A stretch of DNA of 64,000 nt from Dolosigranulum savutiense. GTDB taxonomy: Bacteria > Bacillota > Bacilli > Lactobacillales > Carnobacteriaceae_A. Under the pieces are notes generated by a model. It searched no databases. It saw only the letters and a list, made by a program, of their open reading frames with translations, and had not been told where the DNA came from. The DNA is taken from contig NZ_CP142435.1 in NCBI RefSeq assembly GCF_039830095.1, positions 558,001 to 622,000 on the forward strand, written 5' to 3'. Position numbers and translations under genes: made by a program. This document shows, one piece after another, positions 62,448 to 64,000 of the stretch. Each line of letters begins with the position of its first letter. Position 1 is the first letter of the stretch.

Positions 62448-63167
62448 CTATTGTTGTAATTCAACTTTATATTTATACTTTTGTCCATTAATGACACTAA
62501 TTGTATATTCAATCACTTCTTCTAACTTATCATAGGCCGTTCGCTTCACTAACATAGCTGGATCTCCAACCGCTTCCGCTAGTAGTTCTGCCTCGTGATC
62601 ACGCAACGTTGTAATACTAAATTCTTCTTCCGCCCGGGTTGCTTGGATATTGTACGCTCGATTGAAGACATCATACATCGGCGAGTTAGCCAGATCTTTT
62701 TCCGTCAAGTGGGCAAACTTATACCGCGGTAAGTAAGATGTCTCAACGATCAGCGGTTCCTGATCAGCTAGTCGACATCGGACAACTCGGTACATCTCGT
62801 CCCCCACCCGAATCCCTAACTTGCTGGCATACTTCTTATCTGCCAATACAAGCTCGAACGACACGATATTGGTTTGTGGCGTTTTGCCCATCTTTTTCGT
62901 CTCTTCGGTAAAACTATAGACATTCAGTAAGTTCTGTTGGTACGTTGTATTAGCAATGAATGTTCCTTTTCCTTGAAACTTTTTCACATATCCATCTCGT
63001 TCCAATTCACTCAGTGCACTCCGTACCGTAATGCGGCTCATATCATAAATATGACACAATTCGCGTTCTGACGGTAATTTATCTCCCGCTTCATAAGTAC
63101 CGTCATTAATTTGGTCAATAATCTTTTCTGTTAGTTGTAAGTATAATGGGACTCTTTTAGTGGTCAC
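62448..63167 (-). CDS. GntR/HutC-family regulator with UTRA domain
   Basis: A 239-aa protein. Winged HTH (about 5-70): KIIDQINDGTYEAGDKLPSERELCHIYDMSRITVRSALSELERDGYVKKFQGKGTFI, a textbook GntR domain. UTRA ligand domain (about 90-235) typically senses sugar phosphates such as GlcNAc-6-P. Located 98 bp upstream of agaS, so it probably controls amino-sugar use. Confidence 0.93.
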   Translation of the reverse strand: MTTKRVPLYLQLTEKIIDQINDGTYEAGDKLPSERELCHIYDMSRITVRSALSELERDGYVKKFQGKGTFIANTTYQQNLLNVYSFTEETKKMGKTPQTNIVSFELVLADKKYASKLGIRVGDEMYRVVRCRLADQEPLIVETSYLPRYKFAHLTEKDLANSPMYDVFNRAYNIQATRAEEEFSITTLRDHEAELLAEAVGDPAMLVKRTAYDKLEEVIEYTISVINGQKYKYKVELQQ

Positions 63168-63197
63168 ACTATCCCTCCTTTTCTTTAATATTTATTT

Positions 63198-63893
63198 CTA
63201 AACTTCATCCGATGAGACGTGGTGAGGAAGTTCCCAATTAATCGGCTCCATCTCTAGTGCCTGCAACACCGTATTCGTCTTGGAGAACGGCTGAGATCCA
63301 AAAAAGCTACGATAAGCTGCCAATGGACTCGGATGAGAACTACGGATAATCGCATGTCGCGTCTCATCAATCATCGCTTCTTTGGCAATGGCTTGGTTGC
63401 CCCACAGAATGAAGACAATCGGGGTTGAGCGTTCATTTAACGCTTTGATGACATGATCGGTCAATGCTTCCCAGCCCTTCCCGCGGTGTGAATTCGCTTC
63501 TCCGGCCCGAACTGTCAGCACCGTGTTCAGCATCAGTACACCTTCTTCTGTCCATGCTCGTAAAAAGCCATGATTAACCGGCGCAATCCCGAGATCAGAC
63601 TGCAACTCTTTATAAATATTGTTCAGTGATGGTGGAATCGGTATGCCAGGCTGTACAGAGAATGATAAGCCGTGTGCTTGTCCTTCCCCATGATACGGAT
63701 CTTGTCCTAAGATAACAGCCTTCACCTTCTCATAAGGGGTCTGCTCGAAGGCATTCCAAATATGTTCCATCGCTGGATATACCGTATTTTCGCGATATTC
63801 TTGCTTTAAGAATGCTCGTAATTGTTGATACGCCTCTGTCTGCATCGCTTCTTCTAATATCGGTCGCCAGTCATTCATCACCGGTAAATTCAT
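63198..63893 (-). CDS. ung: Uracil-DNA glycosylase
   Basis: A 231-aa family 1 enzyme. Water-activating motif AVILGQDPYHGEGQAHGLSFSV, DNA-intercalating motif SSHPSPLAAYRSFFGSQPFS, and FILWGNQA. Removes uracil from DNA to start base excision repair. ATG at 63893 with GGAGGAG six bases upstream; the frame start at 63908 is within that site. Last ~107 bp of the window (63894-64000) hold no gene I can see. Confidence 0.97.
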   Translation of the reverse strand: MNLPVMNDWRPILEEAMQTEAYQQLRAFLKQEYRENTVYPAMEHIWNAFEQTPYEKVKAVILGQDPYHGEGQAHGLSFSVQPGIPIPPSLNNIYKELQSDLGIAPVNHGFLRAWTEEGVLMLNTVLTVRAGEANSHRGKGWEALTDHVIKALNERSTPIVFILWGNQAIAKEAMIDETRHAIIRSSHPSPLAAYRSFFGSQPFSKTNTVLQALEMEPINWELPHHVSSDEV

Positions 63894-64000
63894 CTGTCTC
63901 TCCTCCAATTCTTATCTCTATCATACTAGTAATTGCCTAAAATTTCATCCCTAATCCTAATTCTCCCTACTTTCATCACATTCGCTACATAAACTAGCTC

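Overview
The window comes from a low-GC Gram-positive of the order Lactobacillales. Evidence: a dnaX-ybaB-recR-tmk-yaaQ-holB-yabA-trmN6-rsmI block in Firmicute order, a T-box leader, a small SRP RNA, sortase-anchored and lipobox proteins, strong GGAGG ribosome sites and an Rgg regulator. Gene content would suit the Aerococcaceae/Carnobacteriaceae neighbourhood, but family and genus are inference. No tRNA, rRNA, CRISPR array or prophage was seen.

Layout. 1-2.6 kb: edge-truncated DUF2207 membrane protein, a 61-aa protein and an NAD(P)H:quinone-oxidoreductase-like flavoprotein. 2.8-6.7 kb: methionine ABC transporter operon (metQ-metN-metI-metQ) behind a T-box leader. 6.9-9.9 kb: a flavin cluster of apbE and two NAD(P)H-dependent FMN reductases. 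10-13.9 kb: MacAB-like efflux operon. 14-20.4 kb: mini-HTH protein with its own operator, small lipoprotein and membrane proteins, gdhA, brnQ and a sortase-anchored surface protein. 20.7-25 kb: TetR-controlled heterodimeric ABC exporter. 25.1-26.6 kb: an IS3-family insertion. 26.6-29.6 kb: AI-2E family permease, 6-phosphogluconolactonase and a lipoprotein. 29.6-36.9 kb: the DNA replication/repair/translation block. 37-40.4 kb: Na/Pi-type and DASS transporters. 40.5-47.2 kb: F-type ATP synthase operon with a truncated delta subunit, then the SRP RNA on the other strand. 47.2-52.6 kb: iron alcohol dehydrogenase and an ABC operon divergent from an rgg-type regulator. 52.8-57.4 kb: class C-like group II intron behind the terminator of a NatAB-like exporter, then yjbQ. 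57.5-61.1 kb: membrane protein, mgtE, and an AT-rich accessory patch of small membrane proteins and degenerate peptide genes. 61.2-63.9 kb: agaS, gntR and ung.

Most striking point: the 443-aa FMN reductase at 6916-8247 ends in a low-complexity tail with four copies of D-x-x-S-G-A-S, the acceptor motif for covalent FMN attachment by ApbE, and apbE lies two genes upstream on the same strand. Neither protein has a signal peptide. This reads as a cytoplasmic NAD(P)H oxidoreductase whose tail could carry up to four covalently bound flavins. This is inference, but it rests on a motif readable directly in the sequence.

Other points of interest: two homologous peptide frames ending in GAA[DE]HC, each lying just before a paralogous ~70-aa membrane protein ending in IDSYW (60.2-60.9 kb); a delta subunit of only 109 aa in an otherwise complete ATP synthase; an intact group II intron and a degenerate 5' fragment of another, both directly after rho-independent terminators; and several well-placed operator palindromes.
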